From contig OW679203.1 of assembly GCA_940337035.1 (NCBI GenBank), positions 26,421,495-26,485,494 of the forward strand: DNA of 64,000 nucleotides. The letters are read 5' to 3'. Source of the stretch: Agriotes lineatus (lineage: Eukaryota > Arthropoda > Insecta > Coleoptera > Elateridae). The notes under the pieces were generated by a model. That model did not search any database and was not told the DNA's origin. It worked only from the letters and a program-made list of their open reading frames with translations. Numbering within the stretch: position 1 is the stretch's first letter; each line of letters begins with the position of its first letter. Below are positions 49,743 through 62,239 of the stretch, in pieces. The translations under genes were made by a program, and so were the position numbers.

Positions 49743-52700
49743 AGGCCTGGTAAACGTGCCTCCAGTAACAGGTGCTCAATAACGGTTTAGAATTGACTGT
49801 AGCGCTTGTACTCGTTGTAGGAGTGCATTTGGAACTCATTAGACATACAAAAATACTATATCAAATTTTTCTGCATAAAAAAAAATCAAATTCAATAGTT
49901 TGGTATTCAGCTACGTTAAAACGTCTAAAAACACGTTTTTTAAGAAATATTAACCACAGAAAATGTTATTGTACTACTATAAAAGCTAGTGACCATCAAA
50001 ATGTAATAAGTTTCGCCCTGGTAAGCGTGCCATCAGTAACAGATGCTCAATAACTGGCTTTCAAATGATCGTAGTGTTTGCAGACGCTGTAGGAGTGCAT
50101 TTGGTACGCATTTAGCCATATAAAACTACTATATCAAATCGTTCTACATCCAAAAAAGTCAAGTTCAATAGTTTAGTATTCAGGTACGTTAAAACGTCTG
50201 AAAAACGCGTTTTGCAGTAAATATTAATTACAGAAAATATTATTGTACAACTATAATAGTTAGCGACGTTCAAAATATAATCATTTTAAAACTGACAAGC
50301 GTGTCATCACTAACACGTGTATAATAAGTGGCTTAGAATTGCTTGTAGTGGTTGTTAACGCTATAGGAGTGCATTTGGCAATTATTTAGCCGTGTAAAAC
50401 TACTATATCAACTTTTTCTGTAAAAAAATAGTCAAATTCAATAGTTTAGCATTCAGGTACGTTAACACATCTGAAAAACATGCTTTGCAGTGAATATTAA
50501 CTACAGAAAATGATATTGTGCAACTGTAATGGCTAGGGCCGATTAGAATTTAATAAATTTGGCCAAAATATGCATGCCGTCACTAACAGGTGCTCAATAA
50601 CTGGCTTAAAATCAATTAAAGTGGTAATAGCTTTTGTAGTAGTATATATGGAAACCATTTAACCATATACCATCACTATATGAAATTTTTTTGTATCCAA
50701 AACATTCAATTTCAATAGTATAGTATTGAGGTACGTTAAATCATCTGAAAAGCACGTTTTGCAACAAATATTAACTACAGAAATTATTATTGTGCCACTG
50801 TAATGACTAGGGCCGATCAGCATTTTATAAATTTGGCCATAATGAGTGCCGTAACTAAGAGCTGCTCAATAACTGGGTTAAAATCGATTGCAGTGGTAGT
50901 AGCCTTTGTAGTAGTATATATGGAGACAATTTAACCATAAATCACTACTACATCCAGTTTTTCTTTATCCAAAAAATGTAATTTTTATAGTATAGTATTC
51001 AGGTACGTTAAAACCTTTTAAAAACATATTTTTTGGTAAATATTAACTACAAAAATATTATTATGCTACTGTAATAGGTAGGGACATTCAGAATTTAATA
51101 AATTTGGCCAGAATATGCGTGTCCTCACTAACACGTGCTCAATAACTGGCTTAAAATCGATTGCAGCGGTAATAGCCCTTGTAGTAGCCTATATGGAGAC
51201 CATTTAACCATATATCACTACTACATCATTTTTTTCTGCATCCAAATAGTTCAATTTCAATAGTATAGTATTCAGAAACGTTAAAACATCTGAAAAGCAC
51301 GTTTTGTAATAAATTAAACTACAGAAAATATTATTGTGCTACTGTAATAGCTAGGGCGTATCAGAATTTAATAAATTTGGATAGAGTATGCGTTCCGTCA
51401 CTAACGGGTGCTCAATACCTGGCTTAAAACCGATTGCATTGGTAATAGCCTTTGTAGTAGTATATATGAAGACAATTTAACCATATGTCACTACTATATC
51501 AAATTTTTCTGCATCCAAAAAATTCAATTTTAACCCTTAAGTACTAACGTTACGTCTGAGAGACGGAAATGTTTGATGCGCGTGTTATATTTCCCCATCC
51601 AGTAAAGATTTATGGTTGATCCTTCATCTAATTTCAAACTACCTAAAAATAACTCAGTTTTTAAAATTTCGCTGCGGTGGGATGTTTTGTGCGGAAGTTA
51701 TTTATATTTAAAAATAAATTCTGTCTCAGAGACGTCACGTTAGTTTGTACGCTACTATTTTTGCATGATGGATCAAAAACCAACTTGCTCAAATACGGTT
51801 AGATCAACAGACAGTTGCTTGAGCAGCAAGTGTTCCAGTAGTATAATGAATTAGACAGTGAGAACAGTAACGGAGAACCTAATATTGATGAAAATTCTGC
51901 TATACTTAGTGACTCTAATGTGTTCATCTTGCACTAATTCAGTATAGTCTTAAGGTGGTGTGAAATTTTATACGTATTTTTATTTCTCACTTTTTTTTTA
52001 GTTAAGTTGTGTCAGAATACCATTGTCTGTTGAAATATGGTTGCTGATAATAAAAACAATATTTAAAATTGCCTTTTTCTGTATTTAAGTTAACATCTAC
52101 AAATTTACACACGGTTTCCTATTTGACTCTGTAAATACTAATATTTTTATGAATTTATATTTTTTATGTGATTAAAATATTCTTGATACATCATTGCATA
52201 GTGCTTTGTTTTAAAAAAAAATTAGTAATAAATTCATAAATAACTATATGCCCGTCTCTGAGACGTCATGTTAGTACTAATGCACCACAACAGACACGTT
52301 AGTAGTTAGGTTAATAGTATAGTGCTCAGATACGTTAAAACGTCTGAAAAGCATGTTTTGTAGTAAATACTAACTACAGAAATATCATTGTGCTACTGTA
52401 ATAGGTAGGGCCGATGAGAATTTAATAAACTTTGCCAGAATATGCGTGCCGTCACAAAGAGGTGCTCAATAACTGGTTTAAAAGCGATTACAATGGTAAT
52501 AGCTTTTGTAGTAGTATATATTGGGACCATTTAACCATTAATAACTACTATATCAAATTTTTCTGCATCCAAAAAATTCAATTTTAGTGGTATAGTATTC
52601 AGATACGTTAAAACGTCTAAAAAGCACGTTTTGTAGTAAGTATTTACTACAGAAAATATTATTGTGCTACTGTATTGACTAGGGGAGATCAGAATTTAAT

Positions 52701-53361
52701 AAATTTGGCCAGACAATGCGTACCGTCACTAACGGGTGCTCAATAACTGGCTTAAAATCGATTTCACTAGTAATAACCGTTGTAGTAGTATATATGGAGA
52801 CCATTTAACCATATATAACTACTATATCAAACTTCTGTGCATCCAAAAAATTTAATTTTAGTAGTATAGTATTCAGATACGTTAAAACGTCTGAAAAACA
52901 CGTTTTTCAGTAAATATTAAATACAGAAAATGTTATTGTGCCATTGTAATGACTAGGGCCGATCAGAATTTAATAAATTTGGCCAGGCAATGCGTACCGT
53001 GACTAACGGGTGCTCAATAACTGGCTTAAAATCGATTATACTAGTAATAACTGTTGTAGTAGTATATATGGAGACCATTTAACCATATATAACTACTATA
53101 TCAAATTTATTTGCATCCAAAAAGTTCAATTCTAGTAGAATAGTATTCAGATACGTTACAACGTCTAAAAAGCACGTTGTTTAGTAATATTAACTACAGA
53201 AAATATTATTGTGCTACTGTATTGACTAGGGCTGATCATAATTTAATAGATTTGGCCAGGCAATGCGTACCCTCACTAACAGGTGCTCAATAACTGGCTT
53301 AAAAGCGATTTCACTGGTAATAACTGTTGTAGTAGTACATATGGAAACCATTTAGGCATAT
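49743..53361. repeat. ~274-bp satellite, diverged block 1
   Basis: About ten head-to-tail monomers of 270-277 bp; the marker 'ggtgctcaataac' or a variant falls at 49770, 50042, 50319, 50588, 50863, 51136, 51409, then after an insertion at 52462, 52738, 53010 and 53287. Other landmarks are 'tagtagtatatatggagaccattta', 'caaatttttctgcatccaaaa' and 'tacgttaaaacgtctgaaaagcacgtttt'. Monomers differ from each other by many substitutions. A piggyBac-like element interrupts it at 51534-52310. The 93-codon frame at 49772-50053 is accidental. Confidence 0.92.
51534..52310. mobile_element. non-autonomous piggyBac-like element
   Basis: 777 bp inserted in a satellite monomer between TTAA (51530-51533) and TTAA (52311-52314). 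The ends begin CCCTTAAGTACTAACGT and, on the other strand, CCTAACTACTAACGTG. Subterminal copies of 'tacgtctgagagacgg' and 'gacgtctcagagacgg' lie near both ends. At about 51855-51940 a short acidic segment (NELDSENSNGEPNIDENSA) resembles the acidic N-terminus of piggyBac transposases. The catalytic part is deleted. Confidence 0.8.
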
Positions 53362-55186
53362 ATTGCAATGACTTACGTGATATATTATTTTATATTGTAA
53401 TGAATTAGCTTTAACTATAAATCACCACACAAAACTTTTTATTTGACTTTAAACGGACATTGAATTTTTGATGAAAAACAACACCGGGTTCTTTATTTAC
53501 TGGCAATGTCGTTAAAAATGGTGTTTTGCCCCTATCTGAATTACTTATCTGAATTAATAAGTTGGCTAGCTCATAGAATCACAGCATGAAACTCAAAAAT
53601 CTCAAACGGGCGTTGGGTTCCTTAGTTAAAATTAGTGCGGGACGCCGCTATATTATCGTGAAAATTACTTTACAGAGCGCCTGCGCTCACAACGTCAAAT
53701 GGTGACACACTCAGAATTGTAAACATACAGAAGTCGTGCGTTTTTGTGAAATTAAATCAACTAAAATGAGCAGATTTTATCGGTAAGTCAATTTTAATTT
53801 ACCGCCATCAAACGGTGTCTAAACCACTTTTGTTTTCTAGTGACGCTAAGCCTTACCAAGGCGTTTTAAACGGCGTGGGTCTGCGTTCAATTGTTTATGG
53901 GGCCCATTTGCCAATTTTAACTAATTCTCCTGGGCTTGCTATTATATTTGGGCACACAAATCCTCCGGAAACCGGCTCTCCAAGACTGCCTTCAGGTTTG
54001 GCCAAAATTTCAGCCAGATCGGGCGTATATAAAAAAAATTTCACTAACCTAACCTCTCTTGCAGGCGAAGTCTCGGCCAGGTCCCCTCTGGTAATTTTAC
54101 CGCTTCCTGCAGCTCCCCGGCGATGATCTAAAGGTTGCTGGCTGCTCGAACTCTCTACTGGTAATCCCTGCTTGCTTCTCAAGACCTGGTACGGTGCTCG
54201 TTGTGGTGTCCGAAAGGTCCCCGATGCCAACGCCGAAGAGCAGCCGAAAGAAATTTATTTTATTGACGTGGAAACTTTTGCCTTTATTGGTGTCGATGCT
54301 CTGCAGCCTTGTGAACACGATGGGGTACTTTATTTTTACCTTAATTTATGTTCAACACCCAAAAAGATTAATTAAAACTCGAGCAATTTTCAACGTGTCA
54401 GCCTCATTTTATTGTTAAAAACAAACGCGAGTCTGGTTGATATGCAACTACCATCAAACATTGATTTTAACAGGAAGCAAGTAACTCAATTACATTAATT
54501 TAAAATTCTAAAACTAACAAATGTGATAATTATGTACAATAACATTAGCCAAAAATAATTGTTCTTTGATTTTCATAAAATTGTCCATCTAGGAATGCGC
54601 CACAATGTTTATTTAAAAAACACTTTTAAGTTTAACTTGATCACTGCACTGATTCTTTATGTGTTCAACAAAATTTTATTACTGGCCTGCTTGGATCTTA
54701 ATTTCTGTACTTTTGTCTGCTATCCTTCAAATTCCTCGGTTTTCCTTCTGTATGTAAATTTGCCTGGCTTTGTGCTTTTTTGCACGTTACCATCGTTAAT
54801 CCTCCTCTTACCACTTATTATTTTAAACTGCTCATTATAAGACCTTTTGTAATTTACTTTAGATTGCTACGCACCTTTGTGGCTTTGCATGTTTTAAATT
54901 TTACTGTGCCAGCTCCATTAAATTGGCGTTTGCTGGTATAATACTTCAACGTTTTTATATTTTACAAATTTACATTGCTACCTACAACCTATGAAATTTG
55001 AGTTTCATTCCGTTCAAGCCTATTCAAGTAAATTCGAATGTTACTGGCTACATTTTACAGTGCAACTTTCAATTGACAAATTACGTGATTTTATTCAGAT
55101 ATGCAAATCATTTCAACTCTGTGCTTTTTATTACTTTAATATTTAATTGTTTGGCATGACTACCAGAGCTGATTTAAGGATCAAAT
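53362..55186. mobile_element. ~1.8-kb insertion between satellite blocks, type unknown
   Basis: Non-satellite DNA that splits a monomer. The satellite stops after ACCATTTAGGCATATA (53347-53362) and resumes with ACCATTTCAATATA (55187-55200). These are both versions of the same monomer segment, consistent with an imperfect ~14-16-bp target-site duplication. It contains the spliced candidate gene at 53766-54126 and an AT-rich remainder. No transposase or RT domain is recognised. It may be a mobile element or a retained unique segment. Confidence 0.5.
53766..54126 (+). CDS. hypothetical two-exon open frame
   Basis: ATG at 53766 starts MSRFY; a 57-bp intron (53783-53839, GTAAGT to TTTTCTAG) joins in frame to an open segment reading DAKPYQGVLNGVGLRSIVYG and continuing to a stop at 54126. 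The result is about 101 residues. The spliced frame is consistent and the composition (GC-richer than the surroundings) is gene-like, but I recognise no domain. The reverse strand is also open here (53895-54230). A further intron (donor near 54027, acceptor CTTGCAG near 54064) is possible and would change the C-terminus. It might be a gene carried by the insertion that splits the satellite. Confidence 0.35.
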
Positions 55187-58100
55187 ACCATTTCAATATA
55201 ACTACAATATAAAATTTTTCTGCAACCAAAAATTTAATTTTAATAGTATATTGTTCAAATACATTAAAACGTCTGTAAAGCACGTTTTGCAGTAAATACT
55301 AACTACAGAAAATATTATTCTGCCACTGTAATGACTAGGACCGAACAAAATTTAATAAATTTGTCCAAAATATGCGTGGCGTCACTAACAGGTGCTCAAT
55401 AACTGGCGCACAATCGATTACAGTGGTAATAACCGTTGTAGTAGTATATATGGAGACCATTTAACCATGTATAACTACTATATCAAACTTCTCTGCATCC
55501 AAAACATTCAATTTTAGTAGTATAGCCTTCAGATAAGTTAAAACGTCTGAAAACTCCGTGATTCAGTAAATATTAATTACAGAAACGATTATTGTACCAT
55601 TGTAATGACTAGGGCCAATCAGCATTTAATAAATTTATCGATTGCAGTGGTAATAGCCTGTGTAGTAGTATACATAGAGACCATGTAACCATGTATCACT
55701 AAAATATCAAATTTTTCTGCACCCAAACAATTCAATTTCAATACTATAGCATTAAGGTACGTTAAAACGTCTGAAAAGCACGTTTTGCAGTAACTATTGA
55801 CTACAGAAATATTAATGATGCTACTGTAAAGGCTAGGGCCGATCAGAAATTAATAAATTTTACATGTGTATGCGTTCCATCGCTAACAGGTGTTCAATAA
55901 CTGATTTAAAATCGATTGGAGTGATAATAGCTCTTGTAGTAGTATATATGGAGACCATGTAACCATGTATCACTTAAATATCAAATTTTTCAGCACCCAA
56001 AAAATTCAATTTTAATAGTATAGCATTAAGGTACGTTAAAACGTCTGAAAAGCACGTTTTGCAGTAACTATTGACTACAGAAATATTAATGATGCTACTG
56101 TAATGACTAGGGCCGATCAGAAATTAATAAATTTTACATGTGTATGCGTTCCATCGCTAACAGGTGCTCAATAACTGATTTCAAATCGATTGGCGTGATA
56201 ATAGCTCTTGTAGTAGTATATATGGAGACCATGTAACCATGTATCACTAAAATATCAAATTTTTCAGCACCCAAAAAACTCAATTTTAATAGTATAGCAT
56301 TAAGGTACGTTAAAACGTCTGAAAAGCACGTTTTGCAGTAACTATTGACTACAGAAATATTAATGATGCTACTGCAATGGCTAGGGCCGATCAGAAATTA
56401 ATAAAGTTTACATGCGTATGGGTTCCATCGCTAACAGGTGCTCAATAACTGATTTAAAATCGATTGGAGTGATAATAGCTCTTGTAGTAGTATATATGGA
56501 GACCATGTAACCATGTATCACTTAAATATCAAATTTTTCAGCACCCAAAAAATTCAATTTTAATAGTATAGCATTAAGGTACGTTAAAACGTCTGAAAAG
56601 CACGTTTTGCAGTAACTACTGACTACAGAAAAATTAATAATGCTACTGTAATGACTAGGGCCGATCAGAAATTAATAAATTTTACATGTGTATGCGTTCC
56701 ATCGCTAACAGGTGCTCAATAACGGATTTAAAGTCGATTGCAGTGGTAATAGCCTGTGTAGTAGTATACATAGAGACCATGTAACCATTAATCACTAAAA
56801 TATCAAATTTTTCTGTTCCCAAAAAATTCAATTTTAATACTATAGCATTAAGGTACGTTAAAACGTCTGAAAAGCACGTTTTGCAGTAACTATTGACTAC
56901 AGAAATATTAATGATGCAACTCTAATGACTAGGGCCGATCAGAAATTAATAAATTTTACATGTGTATGCGTTCCATCGCTAACAGGTGTTCAATAACTGA
57001 TTTAAAATCGATTGGAGTGATAATAGCTCTTGTAGTAGTATATATGGAGACCATGTAACCATGTATCACTTAAATATCAAATTTTTCAGCACCCAAAAAA
57101 TTCAATTTTAATAGTATAGCATTAAGGTACGTTAAAACGTCTGAAAAGCACGTTTTGCAGTAACTATTGACTACAGAAAAATTAATAATGCTACTGTAAT
57201 TACTAGGGCCGATCAGAAATTAATAAAGTTGACATGCGTATGTGTTCCATCGCTAACAGGTGCTCAATAACAGATTTAAAATCGATTGGAGTGATAATAG
57301 CTCTTGTAGTAGTATATATGGAGACCATGTAACCATGTATCACTTAAATATCAAATTTTTCAGCACCCAAAAAATTCAATTTTAATAGTATAGCATTAAG
57401 GTACGTTAAAACGTCTGAAAAGCACGTTTTGCAGTAACTATTGACTACAGAAAAATTAATAATGCTACTGTAATGACTAGGGCCGATCAGAAATTAATAA
57501 ATTTGACATGTGTATGCGTTCCATCGCTAACAGGTGTTCAATAACTGATTTAAAATCGATTGGAGTGATAATAGCTCTTGTAGTAGTATATATGGAGACC
57601 ATGTAACCATGTATCACTTAAATATCAAATTTTTCAGCACCCAAAAATTCAATTTTAATAGTCTAGCATTAAGGTACGTTAAAACGTCTGAAAAGCACGT
57701 TTTGCAGTAACTATTGACTACAGAAAAATTAATAATGCTACTGTAATGACTAGGGCCGATCAGAAATTAATAAATTTTACATGTGTATGCGTTCCATCGC
57801 TAACAGGTGTTCAATAACTGATTTAAAATCGATTGGAGTGATAATAGCTCTTGTAGTAGTATATATGGAGACCATGTAACCATGTATCACTTAAATATCA
57901 AATTTTTCAGCACCCAAAAAATTCAATTTTAATAGTATAGCATTAAGGTACGTTAAAACGTCTGAAAAGCACGTTTTGCAGTAACTATTGACTACAGAAA
58001 AATTAATAATGCTACTGTAATGACTAGGGCCGATCAGAAATTAATAAATTTTACATGTGTATGCGTTCCATCGCTAACAGGTGCTCAATAACGGATTTAA

Positions 58101-61100
58101 AGTCGATTGCAGTGGTAATAGCCTGTGTAGTAGTATACATAGAGACCATGTAACCATTAATCACTAAAATATCAAATTTTTCTGTTCCCAAAAAATTCAA
58201 TTTCAATACTATAGCATTAAGGTACGTTAAAACGTCTGAAAAGCACGTTTTGCAGTAACTATTGGTTTCAGAAATACTAATGATGCAACTCTAATGACTA
58301 GGGCCGATCAGAAATTAATAAATTTTACATGTGTATGCGTTCCATCGCTAACAGGTGCTCAATATCTGATTTAAAGTCGATTGCAGTGGTAATAGCCTGT
58401 GTAGTAGTATACATAGAGACCATGTAACCATTAATCACTAAAATATCAAATTTTTCTGTTCCCAAAAAATTCAATTTCAATACTATAGCATTAAGGTACG
58501 TTAAAACGTCTGAATAGCACGTTTTGCAGTAACTATTAACTACGGAAATATTAATGATGCTACTGTAATGGCTATGGCCGATCAGAAATTATCAAATTTG
58601 ATATGTGTGTGTTTCATCGCTAACAGGTCGTCAATAACGGATTTAAAATCGATTGCAGCGGTAATGGCCTGTGTAGTAAGTAGTATAGTTAGAGACCATG
58701 TAACCATGTATCACTAAAATATCAAATTTTTCAGCACCCAAAAAATTCAATTTTAATAGTATAGCATTAAGGTACGTTAAAACGTCTGAAAAGCACGTTT
58801 TGCAGTAACTATTGACTACAGAAAAATTAATAATGCTACTGTAATGACTAGGGCCGATCAGAAATTAATAAATTTTACATGTGTATGCGTTCCATCGCTA
58901 ACAGGTGCTCAATAACGGATTTCAAGTCGATTGCAGTGGTAATAGCCTGTGTAGTAGTATACATAGAGACCATGTAACCTTTAATCACTAAAATATCAAA
59001 TTTTTCTGTTCCCAAAAAATTCAATTTCAATACTATAGCATTAAGGTACGTTAAAACGTCTGAAAAGCACGTTTTGCAGTAACTATTGACTACAGAAATA
59101 TTAATGATGCAACTCTAATGACTAGGGCCGATCAGAAATTAATAAATTTTACATGTGTATGCGTTCCATCGCTAACAGGTGCTCAATATCTGATTTAAAG
59201 TCGATTGCAGTGGTAATAGCCTGTGTAGTAGTATACATAGAGACCATGTAACCATTAATCACTAAAATATCAAATTTTTCTGTTCCCAAAAAATTCAATT
59301 TCAATACTATAGCATTAAGGTACGTTAAAACGTCTGAATAGCACGTTTTGCAGTAACTATTAACTACGGAAATATTAATGATGCTACTGTAATGGCTATG
59401 GCCGATCAGAAATTATCAAATTTGACATGTGTGTGTTTCATCGCTAACAGGTCGTCAATAACGGATTTAAAATCGATTGCAGCGGTAATGGCCTGTGTAG
59501 TAAGTAGTATAGTTAGAGACCATGTAACCATGTATCACTAAAATATCAAATTTTTCAGCACCCAAAAAATTCAATTTTAATAGTATAGCATTAAGGTACG
59601 TTAAAACGTCTGAAAAGCACGTTTTGCAATAACTATTGACTACAGAAAAATTAATAATGCTACTGTAATGGCTAGGGCCGATCAGAAATTAATAAATTTT
59701 ACATGTGTATGCGTTCCATCGCTAACAGGTGCTCAATAACGGATTTCAAGTCGATTGCAGTGGTAATAGCCTGTGTAGTAGTATACATAGAGACCATGTA
59801 ACCATTAATCACTAAAATATCAAATTTTTCTGTTCCCAAAAAATTCAATTTCATTACTATAGCATTAAGGTACGTTAAAACGTCTGAAAAGCACGTTTTG
59901 CAGTAACTATTGACTACAGAAATATTAATGATGCAACTCTAATGACTAGGGCCGATCAGAAATTAATAAATTTTACATGTGTATGCGTTCCATCGCTAAC
60001 AGGTGCTCAATATCTGATTTAAAGTCGATTGCAGTGGTAATAGCCTGTGTAGTAGTATACATAGAGACCATGTAACCATTAATCACTAAAATATCAAATT
60101 TTTCTGTTCCCAAAAAATTCAATTTCAATACTATAGCATTAAGGTACGTTAAAACGTCTGAATAGCACGTTTTGCAGTAACTATTAACTACGGAAATATT
60201 AATGATGCTACTGTAATGGCTATGGCCGATCAGAAATTATCAAATTTGACATGTGTGTGTTTCATCGCTAACAGGTCGTCAATAACGGATTTAAAATCGA
60301 TTGCAGCAGTAATGGCCTGTGTAGTAAGTAGTATAGTTAGAGACCATGTAACCATGTATCACTAAAATATCAAATTTTTCAGCACCCAAAAAATTCAATT
60401 TTAATAGTATAGCATTAAGGTACGTTAAAACGTCTGAAAAGCACGTTTTGCAGTAACTATTGACTACAGAAAAATTAATAATGCTACTGTAATGACTAGG
60501 GCCGATCAGAAATTAATAAATTTTACATGTGTATGCGTTCCATCGCTAACAGGTGCTCAATAACGGATTTAAAGTCGATTGCAGTGGTAATAGCCTGTGT
60601 AGTAGTATACATAGAGACCATGTAACCATTAATCACTAAAATATAAAATTTTTCTGTTCCCAAAAAATTCAATTTCAATACTATAGCATTAAGGTACGTT
60701 AAAACGTCTGAAAAGCACGTTTTGCAGTAACTCTTGACTACAGAAATATTAATGATGCAACTCTAATGACTAGGGCCGATCAGAAATTAATAAATTTTAT
60801 ATGTGTATGCGTTCCATCGCTAACAGGTGCTCAATATTTGATTTAAAGTCGATTGCAGTGGTAATAGCCTGTGTAGTAGTATACATAGAGACCATGTAAC
60901 CATTAATCACTAAAATATCAAATTTTTCTGTTCCCAAAAAATTCAATTTCAATACTATAGCATTAAGGTACGTTAAAACGTCTGAATAGCACGTTTTGCA
61001 GTAACTATTAACTACGGAAATATTAATGATGCTACTGTAATGGCTATGGCCGATCAGAAATTATCAAATTTGACATGTGTGTGTTTCATCGCTAACAGGT

Positions 61101-62139
61101 CGTCAATAACGGATTTAAAATCGATTGCAGCGGTAATGGCCTGTGTAGTAAGTAGTATAGTTAGAGACCATGTAACCATGTATCACTAAAATATCAAATT
61201 TTTCAGCACCCAAAAAATTCAATTTTAATAGTATAGCATTAAGGTACGTTAAAACGTCTGAAAAGCACGTTTTGCAGTAACTATTGACTACAGAAAAATT
61301 AATAATGCTACTGTAATGACTAGGGCCGATCAGAAATTAATAAATTTTACATGTGTATGCGTTCCATCGCTAACAGGTGCTCAATAACGGATTTAAAGTC
61401 GATTGCAGTGGTAATAGCCTGTGTAGTAGTATACATAGAGACCATGTAACCATTAATCACTAAAATATCAAATTTTTCTGTTCCCAAAAAATTCAATTTC
61501 AATACTATAGCATTAAGGTACGTTAAAACGTCTGAAAAGCACGTTTTGCAGTAACTATTGACTTTTCATTTATTGTTACCTAAATATCAGGTAACCTGTG
61601 CCCCGCCTTGCGGCACTACACAAAACTAAACTATCTAAAACTAAAACTAAATCTAACTAAATCTACAACTAATTCTGCACAGCTGCTGTGTGCGCTTGGC
61701 GTTGGTCCTCTTGGCCTACCTTCTCACCCTCGATCAGGTTTGAGGCGCTGTACCTTGGAGGCGAACTCCACCAGGGCCTGCCACCACTCCTTCTCCCTTG
61801 ATAGGGCTCGCGCGTCTTCCATCGTGGTTGGCCATCTGAGTCCCCGTTCGGCCATTCGCGCATCGGCGGCTCCGCGATGTTGTTGCTCTAGTGGGCATCG
61901 GAGGATGACATGTTCGGCAGTGTCCTCATCCCCGCAAGCGCAGGCCGAGTTGTCGCGTTTGCCGATCCGATATAGGTAGGCTCCGAATCCTCCATGGCCG
62001 GTGACGAGCTGAGTGGTGAGGTGGTCCAGGCGGCCTACAATGTCGCTATTGACTACAGAAATATTAATGATGCAACTCTAATGACTAGGGCCGATCAGAA
62101 ATTAATAAATTTTACATGTGTATGCGTTCCATCGCTAAC
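55187..62139. repeat. ~274-bp satellite, homogeneous block 2 with higher-order structure
   Basis: About 23 monomers. The left ones (55187-58060) are mostly of one type ('ataactgatttaaaatcgattggagtgataatagctcttg'). From about 58080 on, three monomer types alternate: type A ('aataacggatttaaagtcg', 'atgatgcaactctaatgac'), type B ('aatatctgatttaaagtcg', 'gaatagcacg', 'ggctatggccg') and type C ('aggtcgtcaataacgg', 'gtagtaagtagtatagttag'). The same register recurs at 58081, 58905, 59729, 60553 and 61377, an exact 824-bp period. The array is cut by a LINE at 61564-62045 and ends in a sequencing gap. Confidence 0.93.
61564..62045 (-). mobile_element. 5'-truncated R1-like non-LTR retrotransposon
   Basis: 482 bp flanked by the 9-bp duplication CTATTGACT (61555-61563 and 62046-62054), part of the satellite monomer. 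On the minus strand a frame open from the insertion edge to a TGA at 61724-61726 encodes the C-terminal end of an R1/I-group pol: LTTQLVTGHGGFGAYLYRIG, then the zinc motif CACGDEDTAEHVILRC, then EKEWWQALVEFA. A ~160-bp 3' untranslated tail ends in AATAAATGAAA at the satellite junction. The frame is unbroken, so the copy is probably young. Confidence 0.88.
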
Positions 62140-62239
62140 NNNNNNNNNNNNNNNNNNNNNNNNNNNNNNNNNNNNNNNNNNNNNNNNNNNNNNNNNNNNN
62201 NNNNNNNNNNNNNNNNNNNNNNNNNNNNNNNNNNNNNNN
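62140..62239. other. assembly gap (100 N)
   Basis: Exactly 100 N, a conventional placeholder for a gap of unknown size. Satellite lies to the left and a LINE fragment to the right, so the true array length is unknown. Confidence 0.98.

Noticed and set aside
49772..50053. 93-codon open frame inside the satellite
   Set aside because: It spans a monomer junction and is not kept in other monomers; no domain.
54559..54840. 93-codon hydrophobic frame right of the candidate gene
   Set aside because: AT-rich, compositionally driven hydrophobic frame without splice or promoter context.
49743..62139. CRISPR-like array
   Set aside because: Monomers are contiguous ~274-bp repeats without unique spacers, in a eukaryotic context.
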